A stretch of 43,386 bases of DNA from Nemertoderma westbladi. Its lineage: Eukaryota > Xenacoelomorpha > Nemertodermatida > Nemertodermatidae. The DNA is taken from assembly GCA_032718475.1 (NCBI GenBank), contig JAUCBJ010007643.1, positions 1-43,386 on the forward strand, written 5' to 3'. A model generated the notes under the pieces. That model searched no databases, was not told the DNA's origin, and saw nothing but the letters and a program-made list of their open reading frames with translations. Positions 23,040 to 33,076 of the stretch are shown piece after piece. The first letter of the stretch is position 1; each line of letters opens with the position of its first letter. Position numbers and translations under genes: made by a program.

Positions 23040-24219
23040 TGTTCGCGCTTTCAGACCTTTAGCAGTTTAACCTGCTAAATTGGGATGTCTCTTAGATGAT
23101 AGATCGTCTTTAGCCTATGACAAGTATTTGATACACTACATTAGCCGAAGCCAGTCTATGCGTGATCATTCACCCGCTGGATATACCCGGGAGACTGGAT
23201 TCAGAAGCCTAACCGTATTGCGGGGTAGGCCTACTGTATTATTCGACTGATCGTAATATATAATCTCTGACAAATATTATTCACTTTCGGGAAATATTAA
23301 CAGTTCCTTTAGGACGTGGCGCTCTAAATATGTAAACAGAGTTATGACTTAAACTAGACACAATGGGATGGCTATAGATTCACGTATATGGCGCATTCTT
23401 TAGGAGATGCTTTGTTATCAGTCACAATCATACACAATACTGCACAATGCTGCACACTGATCTGCCGACCTTCACTAATTTTAGTCACATATAAAGAGAA
23501 CAACAGACAATACATGTAGGGCCTATAAAATAGCATTAGATTCACTTCAAACCACTTAATGTAAGTCGCAATCGTTATATGTAACCGGTCTCTCTAACCT
23601 TTAGTATATCAAGAAGATTGGGGTGTCTGATTATTTATCAGTGTTCCAAATATAATATTCCATCAACAAATATAATGAATAACCGACAGTAAATAGCAGT
23701 ACAAAGTTTAAGGTGTGAATGGTTATGAATGCAGTGAGTTTCGTTATGATTTGGTATGATTAGTTAAGGTTCGGATTGATAACAGATATACGTTCTATAA
23801 TTAAGCCCACCAATGTTGGGCTAAAGACCGAAACACGGAGGTTCCAAAGCCGGTGTTGTAGGCTGTGGACAAAATCACATACTGACTCAACTCCACGAGT
23901 TTCTATATACAATCTCTAACTCAGAGGCAAAAAACGCTCTGATTGGTCGACCGAACAAAGAAGGAACAGGGAACAACGAAAAGCTCCAGTGTACAGCACC
24001 AGCTGTTAGCCGTCGTCACGGCAGCTACACTGTTTCAAGAGGATCCGGCGCATTGCGTCACAGAACTGCCAATCATGTCCGCCAAAGCACACATACAGAA
24101 GAAATGGCTCCCATATCCTCCAAAACACCAGTACAGCAAGGACACGGCCCCTTATGCCTGTTAAACCAACTACAACTTTACGGGGAAAACAACCGGCCAA
24201 TTCCGCAAAAGCCTTTACA
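23040..24219 (-). repeat. 5' LTR of the BEL/Pao element (right LTR)
   Basis: The 1,180-bp LTR has intact TG..CA ends on the + strand (TGTTCGCG...CCTTTACA). Differences from the left copy include CTGCTAAAT for CTGCCAAAT, GCGTGATC for GCGCGATC, and small indels near 23985 and 24170. Confidence 0.95.
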
Positions 24220-24224
24220 GTATC
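24220..24224. repeat. Target-site duplication GTATC (right)
   Basis: Second copy of the 5-bp target sequence, abutting the CA of the right LTR. Confidence 0.85.
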
Positions 24225-26399
24225 TAATCTACCGTACATCGTTATAGTTGAACTTAATGTACTAACTCTACTGTACCAATACTGCTTGACACTGCTACAC
24301 ACTTCAACTGGCAGTAGTTAGTTACCTTGTCGTGATGGTTGTTCGGCTCGGTTCGATTTCCAATTCCAACTGTCTCTAAGTTTATTAAAAACTTGTCTAT
24401 TTCCAATCAACCTATGAAACCAGAGTTGATGACGCACCCGCCATATCAAAGCATAATTAGTTAATTTTCGCTTTTTTTCTCTCAGACCTTAACATTCCTA
24501 CACGTCCATGATAAATTGAAATGGCCAGATTTCAGATAACGCACTGCAAAAACCGTTATGTTAAAAAAAAATGTTAAGTTCCCTTCTGCTCCTCTGGCTG
24601 GAAACGACACGACAGCTTCGTATATTCCCTAGCTGTCTGATCCTTGGTGGAAGGAGATTCACATCTGGCTGTTAACACATATGTTTTTATCTGTGTAGTC
24701 TGATTCCTATTTCCTAGTGCCGAGGCACCAGGTACTAACTACAGTGTATATTTTTGATGTCGTATAAGCTGCGGCCTGATACCCAGGGCAGGTCTAGACT
24801 CCAGTAGATTATACAGTACTAATCAATTCATTTTTAGTTGACTTGGCCTGACTTAGCTCAGCTCACTTTTCTATACAGTTGCCATTTCAGATACCTTACC
24901 CATTTTCCATTTAAGCCTTATCCATTTTTAGTTGATAAATAATTCAATTTAAATTTCTGTCTGGCAGCGTGGCAGGTAAAACTGTTTGATATGATTTGAT
25001 TGGATAACATGGCTTAGCCCATGTCCCACATGATACACAATATTTTTGAAGTTGAATATTTTGACCAGAGAATGATGAGTGTAACTTCCCTCTCGGCCTC
25101 TCTCTGTGACAAAGTTGCCTGCGAAGTTCTAGACTTCCGTGACGAACTTCTAAACAAATTATATAAAAACTGTATAACCAAAAGATTAAGGAAAATTTAG
25201 AGATTTGAGAGTTCCACAGTTTGGTCAATGGTTCCACAAATCGGGATTTTAGTTAAGGGGGGGGGGGGGGGGGGGTCACTAATTAACTAAACATTTTCAT
25301 CCCATTATTTAATTTAGGAGATGGATTTTATCCAAAGTAATTGAAGTTTTGCACACTTGTATACAATAATGTGTAAAAAAAATTTCAAAAATTTTTTTTC
25401 TAAATTTTTAATTTTAATAAATCAACATAATTTATGCAATAATTTTTTTAAATCCAAAGGCTTTTAGAGGGATGGGCATCAAGGGATGGTCATCAAGGGA
25501 CCCGGAGTTTCGACAGAGTTTCGACAGATTTCGCAATTTTTGGCCAAAAATTGCAATATTTTGTTAAATATTTCACCTATAACAAAAAAAATCAAAAAAG
25601 TGGTAAAAGGAGGTGTTAAGCATCACCCATTCATCATTCGTGCCAAATTTCACAATTTCATTCGTTCGTTTTTGGAAAAGCCCCTGTATTTTGAAATTTA
25701 AAATTTGCATTCTTCAGAAAACGCATTTAAAGTTTATCGTTACTTACTTAGTTGTTCAATGACAAAACCAACAACAATAGTTTAACAATAAATTAACACA
25801 ATATAGTGGAGCACAATTCTAAATGTTATCTGTTACTAAAGATTTGATTTAATTTTTGATTTGATATATTTTTTGATTTATACCGAGTTGGTCATACACA
25901 TTAACACTTGCATTAAATTAAACTGACAGTTAAGCATTTTATAATTTAAAAATTTGTATTAAAGGAAGGGATTTAGTTTTTGAGTGTTGATAGTGCACTG
26001 TTAGTAGTTGACAGTAGCCGAAGCTAGTTTTGTCAACTGCTATCAACGGCCAGTTCGGGGGGGGGGGGGGGGGGGGTGGTGGTGGTGGTGGTGGTGGTGG
26101 TGGTGTGGTTAGCCTATCCAACCAGCAACAGCAACGTTATGCAGACTGTATCGTTAGGGTATTTTAATTAATTAATTAAAATATATTAATATTTAAAATA
26201 TATAATATCGGATATTATATTTGAATTAATTCAAATGTTAGAATTCACACAACCCAGCTGAAAATTTTATTGCAAGGGTTTTCCGGGTCGCTGATTTTAT
26301 TTCTGAGGTAAGTCAGTTTTCTCATATGACTGCGTCATGTCTGTTTGAATTGGTGACGGTCTGTCCGTCAAAATATGACCGACATCTTAACAGACAATG
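24225..26399. other. Intron 1 DNA with G tracts, no gene
   Basis: No recognisable coding sequence. A 19-base G run lies at 25257-25275. A 20-base G run followed by a TGG repeat lies at 26057-26105 and creates a false poly-proline frame on the - strand. AT-rich simple sequence surrounds 26160-26230. Confidence 0.6.
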
Positions 26400-27045
26400 T
26401 GGATGACGTAATACTTGACAATTGACATCGGAAATGAAATCACCAACCATTAAAACGCTCATATCAAAATTCTAAGATAGTTGGTATGGTTTCCTATTAC
26501 TTTGACAGACAGATCCTTGGACAGGCAGAAAAACCGACAGACAGACATCCAGGTAGGTTAGAACTGAAATCACGACTGACGTCGTGATCCGAATGACGAC
26601 TGTTCATAACTGACGTCGGAAATGAAATCAGCAGCCAGGATAACCCCCATAACAGAACTTATAGCTGGGTGGAATGCTTTCATAAATTTTGACTGACAGA
26701 CAGACGGACATACAAACTGACCGACAGACAGACATAATATACTTCTCTAAATATGAAAATCGAAATGGAAAGGGATATCAGCGACCTGGAAAACCACAAC
26801 AAAAAAGTTATAGCTTGATGGTATGATGTCCTTATATTTTTGACGGACAGATTGTCGGACGGACAGACAGACTGACAGACATAAATATTTATATAATAGT
26901 TTTCGTTAAGTGAAAACTGACGTCTATAATGAAATCAGCGACAAATGAAAACTCCCATTACAAAACGTTTAGCTATGATGAAAGCTTTTGTTATATTTAG
27001 ACAGACAAACTGTAAGAAACACAATCCCAGACGGACACTTTCTAC
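26400..27045. repeat. Diverged tandem repeat, ~150-200 bp period, with GACAGACAGAC runs
   Basis: Four blocks repeat the order GGAAATGAAATCA(C/G)C, then a TATAGCTxGxTGG-type phrase, then GACAGACAGAC. They start near 26409, 26611, 26765 and 26925. Copies are strongly diverged. No coding capacity. Confidence 0.55.
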
Positions 27046-27550
27046 AAACACTTACACAGAGTAAGGTTAACATAATCACTCATAACTGTTGAACTACATT
27101 AGCTATTAACAAACGGTTTGACGTTTTGAAATCCTCATAAAAATCTACACAAGACGCTAGAGGGGATTGTAATTGAAAAATTTATTTTTTCTTTTTTTTT
27201 CGGAATTAGTGAACCCTGAAGTGTTATTGTTAATTTATAGCTTTATAGAATAATATATAGGCCCTATACTTTCTATTGATATACTTTATAATTACATGCG
27301 GAATTATAAGTGAGATATTTACCTACGCATTAGAACACTTTTTTCAGTTATATTAAATATTGGTACCGATACCGCGCGGGGCATACTGTATACTAGTTAG
27401 ACATATTTCTTTTTTGCACTTAATATAATATCAGTATTATTACAGTTCTGGACTACTTCTACCGGGTGTTCCATAATGATTGCCCCCCCCTCCACCGGGC
27501 ATCGGCCAAAACTGCCAGACATGCACTTTAGTGTAATATCTCGAAAGATA

Positions 27551-28185
27551 ATTTAATTCTGAGCTTGCATGCAAAAATTTAGGGTCCAATACAAAAGTAT
27601 AAAAATTTTATAGACTATTCTTTAAACCTATCTTATTTTTCAATATTTTTGATTTAATCACAATTAAAAAAATATAATTTATCCAGCGTTAGTCATTAGC
27701 TTTGCCTTTCCCCTGTTTCCCCTTTGCAACACGGGGAGCTCCTCGATAGTGGCAAAGGATGTTGGCCTTTAAAAGGGCCGTTTTGGTTTGAGTTCAGTTT
27801 GATTATGCCACAGAATCACGACCCTCTCTAAAAGTAACTTCTCTGATCCTGTCAACCATACGTTTTTCTTCAGAATCATCGAAGATTGCACTGGAACTTG
27901 TCATTTTAATTACTTCTTGGTAGGCCTAATTCCGAAAAATTACCAAAGAAACACTAATACCGGTAACTGAATACTGTAATATATTGCAATACAGCAAAAG
28001 TCAGGCAGTAATAATTGTTTATACAGGGCTGCAAATCTGATCACTAACGCTGGATAAGTTATATTTTTTTAATTGTGATTAAATAAAAAATATTGAAAAG
28101 TGAGATAGGTTTGAAGAATGGCCTACAAAATCGTTATACTTTTGTAAAGGACCCTAAATTTTTGCAAGCAAGCTCAGAATTAATT
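27551..28185. mobile_element. 635-bp element with 143-bp terminal inverted repeats
   Basis: Arms 27551-27693 and 28043-28185 are reverse complements with few mismatches. Shared parts are AATTCTGAGCTTGC, AAATTTAGGGTCC, ACAATTAAAAAAATATAA and CCAGCGTTAGT. The ~350-bp core has a 33-codon - strand frame (27904-27803) starting MTSSSAIFDDSEEKRMVDRI, possibly the N-terminus of a lost protein. The structure suits a non-autonomous DNA transposon. Confidence 0.7.
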
Positions 28186-28412
28186 AGGTTGAGCTGTAAT
28201 GCAACTGTAATTACAATGTAATTGTAATTGCAATGTTGTAATATTACGGTTTTGTTCAGAAGTGGAAAAAATAAATTTGCAGGTAACTTAAGTCTGCCTG
28301 TTCAATAGAAGTGGATTAGATGTGAGAGCGAGTGTCAGGGGCAAGTATGGCTGAAATGGTTTGCGCTACTGATACGGCCTGAAACGCCAAAACGTAGGTA
28401 TAGCGCTACTAT

Positions 28413-28725
28413 ACTACTACTACTACGGGCATGCTGCATTGCAGCTGCATTATATATATATTACATATATATTAAAAATGCTGTGCCGTCTTGTCGACGT
28501 AATTGCTCCGCCACAACTCCCCATCACCCATGACATTTGGTAGGTCATCCGGTTGATGATGCCATAAATAATCGAACTTTGAGGTTCCGTTATATTTTAT
28601 GGCATTTCCTAATCCTGAGCATTCAAGGCTTCCCATGCCTTCCCCTTACGTATCCGAAGGTCCACCTGACTTTCGGATCCATGATCCCATGTAGCAGAAG
28701 TTATCCACGTGCGCGAACATGTGAA
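28413..28725 (-). mobile_element. LINE fragment (same family as 34291-35831), internally deleted
   Basis: The TACTACTACTACGGGCATGCTGCATTGCAGC tail is followed by GCCACAACTCCCCATCACCC, as in the larger copy. It then jumps to a segment matching 34813-34925 (TTCAAGG..GCCCATGCC..CCCTTACG). Middle parts of the RT are missing. Confidence 0.75.
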
Positions 28726-29023
28726 TGACGTATAGCCCTGGTTCAATCCCCGCCCGGTGCCGTGCGTCTTCATTTTTTCCATTTCTGAACCAAACCTTAA
28801 TATTACATCATTGTAAAAAAAGAACAATACATCAAACAATCATATAAATATTGAGCAACAACATAACATATAGGATTACCCCTAAAGCTTTGCAAATTAT
28901 TTCCAAGGCGGTCCTTTATGTATCTGATATTTCTTTATATTATATTTTTCAATAATAATATATACCACTCAGTCACTTACAAGTATATAAATATACTATT
29001 TCACAAATAGCATAAAACTAATG

Positions 29024-29960
29024 TACACCATGACCCGTAATATAGTTTCATTTTCTGATGACACGGACCCCCCCCCCCCCCAGATTTTTCTACAAATATT
29101 TATAATATTGCTTGAAATTTGAAATACCACTAGTTCCACTCACCGTGGTTGACCCCATGAAGCCGGAATTTTGGATTTTGCCTTTAAATTTTTTTTATAA
29201 GCGTTTTAAAGTCTTTTTTTTCTTTAAAGTTTTTTGTATTTTGCTTAATCGCACCCTCCGTATCGTGGCCATTCTTCACATTAGTCGTAATTTCTTCATA
29301 TCATTAAAAAGCTTGCGTTGCAAGGATTCCAAACATGTAACAATATCTGAATTTCGTTGAGAAACAACTGAGATATAGGCGTTCAAAGATTGCAAGAATT
29401 ATCGTTCTCTGCAGGCCATTTATTCTATTTAATAATACACAAAATTCTAGAATGTGTTATTTATTTTATAAGTTGGTTGGCAACAGCGGTATTCCTATCC
29501 AATATATATATTGCATAGCTATTCATACTTAAACAAAATGTTCCAGAACATCGTGTATTTATTAAATGGAATAAATGGCCTTCAGCGAACGATACTTCTT
29601 GCAATCTTTGAACACATAAGTTCAGTTGTTTCTCAACGACATTCAGATATTGTTACATATTTGGAATCCTTGGAACGCAAGCTTTTTAATGATATGAAAA
29701 AATTACGACTAATGTGAAGAATGGCCACGATACGGAGGGTGCGATTTCGCAAAAGACACTTTTTTAAAACGCTTATAAAAAAAATTTATAGGCAAAATCG
29801 AAAATTCCGGCTTCGGGGTCATCGACGGTGAGTGGAACTAGTGGTGTTTCAAATATTCAAGCAATATGATAAAGATTTGTAGAAAAATCTGGGGGGGGGG
29901 GGGGGGGGTGGGGGGGTCCGTGTCATCCGAAAATGACACTATATTACGGGACATGGTGTA
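29024..29960. mobile_element. 937-bp fold-back element with ~420-bp inverted arms
   Basis: Arms run about 29024-29451 and 29539-29960. Both ends read TACACCATG(A/T)CCCGTAAT toward the centre, so each starts with TA, compatible with a TA target site. The arms include the poly-C tract (29068-29081) and its poly-G partner (29891-29908), and matched stretches such as CCGTATCGTGGCCATTCTTC. The ~90-bp centre is non-coding. It can form a very long hairpin. Frames inside (29112-29360, 29511-29717) mirror each other and are not genes. Confidence 0.8.
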
Positions 29961-30382
29961 TATACGTACGGTACTTATTCATATTACTATGTACACGTCA
30001 TTTTATAATATATAATACGTAACTTTAGTATATAGTAAATGGTTAATAAACTATTAACTTACTGAAGCACTACTATTGTATTATTATTTTTTACACTGCA
30101 CACAGAGGTAATACTTAACTGCAGATTTAAAGAAATGTTGATTATCTGGGTGTTTTTTTATTTCATTTAGAGAGAGCGTTCCAATTTTTTATTCTGTTAA
30201 AAAAGAAAGTATCAGATTATATGGATTTACAATTCGGCAAGTAAAAGTTTGAAGCACTAGCTCTGATGTAGGATTTGTTGCTTAGATGTTTAGCGATAAT
30301 AGAAACCCGTTGAAATTATGTGTCATTTATATCTCATTGGATATAACTGAAGTCATATATAATTGTATATTTCTGTTATCAG
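29961..30382. other. End of receptor intron 1
   Basis: AT-rich intronic DNA ending in a TTTCTGTTATCAG acceptor at 30381-30382. Nothing else is recognised. Confidence 0.6.
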
Positions 30383-30504
30383 GTCCCTTCGTACGTGGAA
30401 ATCAACGCTTATAGTGAATCTGTGTGTCAGTGACTTCTTATTTGGATTGAGCTTCGTTCAAAAGTTATTGGAATTTGTTCATCCACATACGGCATGGTCA
30501 CCAC
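30383..30504 (+). CDS. Receptor exon 2: intracellular loop 1 and TM2
   Basis: This 122-base exon supplies the missing TM2. It follows a TTATCAG acceptor, and its first base completes the Arg codon begun in exon 1. It reads SLRTWK, then TM2 with STLIVNLCVSDFLFG (the conserved Asn and Asp of TM2), then VQKLLEFVHPHTAWSP. The donor is CACCAC|GTAAGT, leaving one base that exon 3 completes as Gln. Read-through past the donor meets an in-frame TAG three codons later. The last 19 bases of the exon are the first unit of the 45-bp minisatellite that follows. Confidence 0.85.
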
Positions 30505-31383
30505 GTAAGTAGAGTCAGTAGGCATACCCGCATACAGCATGGTCACCACGTAAGTAGAGTCAGTAACCATACCCGCATACAGCCTGGTCACCTGGTAAGT
30601 AGAGTCAGTAGGAATACCCGCATACAGCCTGGTCACCTGGTAAGTAGAGTCAGTAGCCATACCCACATACAGCCTGGTCACCTGGTAAGGTGAATCAGTA
30701 GCCATACTCGCATACAGCATGGTCGTCTGGTAAGTAGAGTCAGTAGGAATACCCGCATACAGCCTGGTCACCTGGTAAGTAGAGTCAGTAGGCATACCCG
30801 CATACAGCATGGTCACCACGTAAGTAGAGTCAGTAACCATACCCGCATACAGCCTGGTCACCTGGTAAGTAGAGTCAGTAGGAATACCCGCATACAGCCT
30901 GGTCACCTGGTAAGTAGAGTCAGTAGCCATACCCACATACAGCCTGGTCACCTGGTAAGGTGAATCAGTAGCCATACTCGCATACAGCATGGTCGTCTGG
31001 TAAGTAGAGTCAGTAGGAATACCCGCATACAGCCTGGTCACCTGGTAAGTAGAGTCAGTAGCCATACCCACATACAGCCTGGTCACCTGGTAAGGTGAAT
31101 CAGTAGCCATACTCGCATACAGCATGGTCGTCTGGTAAGGTGAGTCAGTAGGCATACCCGCATACATCACGGTCACCATGTAAGTAGAGTCAATAGCCAT
31201 ACCCGCATACAGCATGGTCTCCATTTAAGTAGAGTCAGTAGCCATACCCGCATACATCATGGTCACCACGTAAGTAGAGTCAGTAGCCATACCCGCATAC
31301 GGCATGGTCACCACTTATATAGAGTCATTAGCCCCTATATACAGCATTGTCACCACGTAAGTAGACGTAGAGTAAGTAGCCAT
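30486..31383. repeat. 45-bp minisatellite made of the exon 2 / intron 2 junction, ~20 units
   Basis: The unit is CATACAGCATGGTCACCAC followed by GTAAGTAGAGTCAGTAGG and CATACCCG. Unit 1 is the true exon 2 end with its splice donor. By eye 13-14 units keep GTAAGT and four have GTAAGG. Units 17 and 19 have lost the GT, and the last unit is irregular. A higher-order pattern exists: units 2-6 are repeated as units 8-12 (270-bp shift). The period is a multiple of three without stops on the - strand, producing a false 265-codon frame (30427-31224). Confidence 0.9.
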
Positions 31384-31869
31384 GTAAAATTGTAGCATAG
31401 CTATATATATTAGTTTCGTAGTTCGTTTCATAGTCGTTTCATATTTTCATATCAAAATTAAATTTACATTATAGTAGACTCGATGAACAATGTTCTATAA
31501 TATATCATATACATACAGTAGCAGCGATATACAATCAATAAATCATTTATCGATAGTTCAGATTGCATTCGACGCAATCAAATGTCATCCTTCTCCAGGG
31601 GAAAATCGACGTAAATAACAGCTGATTACTCCAAAAAATAAACTATAACCTGTTCTTTTGACTTTAGTTTATTGTTTGGTTGGAATTACGTCCCTAAGTA
31701 ATAGGATTCTTTCGATTAATTGTACATTTAACATTAAGACTCGATATTAATTCGCCGAAATTAATTCCACCCACCCCCATCCGATTATAAGTTTATGTTA
31801 TATAGAGAGAGTTACACATTATGTAAAAGGACCTGTCACGTTATAATTTAGTTTTATCTTATTTTTCAG
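31384..31869. other. Rest of receptor intron 2
   Basis: AT-rich, with one dispersed repeat at 31568-31690 (see that entry). It ends in the TTATTTTTCAG acceptor before exon 3. Confidence 0.6.
31568..31690. repeat. Dispersed repeat, copy 1
   Basis: Shares TTCGA(C/T)GCAATCAAA, AGGGGAAAATC, TGATTACTCC and AAACTATA(A/G)CCTGTTCT with 37940-38062, in the same orientation. The family is unknown. Confidence 0.65.
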
Positions 31870-32035
31870 AAGACAACGAACTGGTATTAAATTTTACTTG
31901 CAAAACAAATTACTTCATCTTCTACTTGAACCAAGTGACTACCATTATGTTTCTGGTCTGCATTTGTGTGGAAAGATATATAATAATTGTACATCATATA
32001 AAAGCAAACCGGATTCTATCACCAACTAAATTAAG
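31870..32035 (+). CDS. Receptor exon 3: extracellular loop 1 and TM3
   Basis: The exon follows a TTTTTCAG acceptor. It encodes DNELVLNFTCKTNYFIFYL, with the conserved Cys that bonds loop 2, then TM3 (TIMFLVCICVERYIIIV). ERY stands in place of the DRY box. It then runs HHIKANRILSPTKL, intracellular loop 2. The donor is TTAAG|GTAAAT, leaving two bases. The phase with exon 2 is consistent (1 + 2 bases). Confidence 0.9.
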
Positions 32036-32668
32036 GTAAATAGCAGGAACTGTGTGGATATATTATTATATTGATATTTTCTTTATTTATATAATATTTT
32101 AATAATTTACCCATTCTTAACGCCCACGGTTGAATATACCAATAATATAACAGTCAAAAGATGAAATTCAGGGGACTGCAGGAGACTAAGGCGGGTCTCT
32201 ATAGCTATACACATAGACTGATTCTAAAACTCAGACATATGAGTTTTAGCCACCATTGAGTATAATCATCTAAAAAATGTTGACGGTTTCTTGTCATGAT
32301 TGTCAACAATTATCAAGTGAACTAAATAATACTAAATAAAACCTGGAAAGGGAACAACTTATGGTACAATTTTCTATGTAAATGCAGTATAATTCAGTAT
32401 TTCAGTGGGCATTGCCGGAGAAGTAAATTTTTCCTCTACCAGATCTACTTTTCCTGTAACCAGCTAAGGTAGGTCTTCCAATGTACTAAAACCTACTGTA
32501 TGATGTACTGTATATAGACCAACTTGAAAGGGAAGTCTGGATGGATCTCATTTCTGCTGACAGAGCTCGCTCGACCTAGTACTAGTAGTAGTAGTGGTAC
32601 TACAATTTACCTAGAACCTTTTTTTTTATTTTAATATTCGAAATACACTCTATTTTCTACATTTACAG
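32036..32668. other. Receptor intron 3
   Basis: Contains a LINE 3'-end fragment at about 32430-32600 and otherwise AT-rich sequence. It ends in CTACATTTACAG. Confidence 0.6.
32430..32600 (+). mobile_element. LINE 3'-end fragment, same family as 4733-5543
   Basis: AGATCTACTTTTCCTG, ATAGACCAACTTGAAAGGGA, TGGATCTCATTTC and GCTCGCTCGACCTAGTA follow the order seen at 5350-5540, with an AGTAGTAGTAGT tail. It is a short, truncated and diverged piece. Confidence 0.75.
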
Positions 32669-33076
32669 GGCAACTGCTACAATTGTATGGATCACAGCAA
32701 TAGTATTATGCTCTCCATTCTTTATTTTTTCTGGTCCGTGGAATGTACCCGGCTATCAAATATGCAATGTGGGATATCTTCCAAACGGATTTTCACCTAT
32801 AATGAATATAGCAGCGACCAACATGAGTTACTGCAATATCGGAGGGAAAACACAATTTGAAGTAGCGTTTCCTATTTTTAAAATTACGATATTGTATTTA
32901 ATACCCACGTGTGTGATGCTAATTTTGTACGGAAATATTCTGCGGACTTTATCATTTAGTCTGAATAACCCCATGCTCGGTATCATACAACAATCTTCTT
33001 TAACCAATAAGAATAATACTCGCCCCATCCCACAATCGAGTATCATGGCTTCCATTTTCTCTACAACTTATAAAAG
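32669..33076 (+). CDS. Receptor exon 4: TM4, loop 2, TM5 and start of loop 3
   Basis: The exon opens by completing an Arg codon and runs into TM4 (ATIVWITAIVLCSPFFIF, with the conserved Trp). Extracellular loop 2 has a Cys (GYQICNVGYLP), the expected disulfide partner of the TM3 Cys, and an NMS sequon. TM5 is FPIFKITILYLIPTCVMLIL, with the conserved Pro, followed by Tyr. About 50 residues of a Ser/Asn-rich third intracellular loop follow, to STTYK. The donor is AAAAG|GTGAGT. Length and order fit class A receptors. Confidence 0.9.

Larger units (their letters stand above)
8198..24219 (-). mobile_element. BEL/Pao LTR retrotransposon, 16.0 kb, inside receptor intron 1
   Basis: The element has two direct LTRs (8198-9382 and 23040-24219) with TG..CA ends and a GTATC target duplication. 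On the - strand the order is gag, zinc knuckles, aspartic protease, RT, RNase H, zinc-binding domain and integrase. This is the Pol order of BEL/Pao, supported by DUF1759-, A17- and DUF5641-type blocks. It is long for this group because of a ~2.3-kb 5' leader with tandem repeats and ~3.2 kb between pol and the 3' LTR, which contains an extra ORF. A TGG-type primer-binding site is not obvious after the 5' LTR. The LTRs differ at about 15 positions by eye, so the insertion is fairly young. The coding region nevertheless carries at least six stops and several frameshifts, so it is not autonomous as read. Confidence 0.95.

Noticed and set aside
25939-26121. Poly-proline protein on the - strand
   Set aside because: It is made by the G tract and TGG repeat at 26057-26105.
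30427-31224. 265-codon - strand frame with 15-residue repeats (YAGMATDSTYQVT type)
   Set aside because: It is produced by the 45-bp minisatellite, whose period is a multiple of three. It runs antisense over the receptor exon 2 junction, has no signal or family features, and its ends lie where the array ends.
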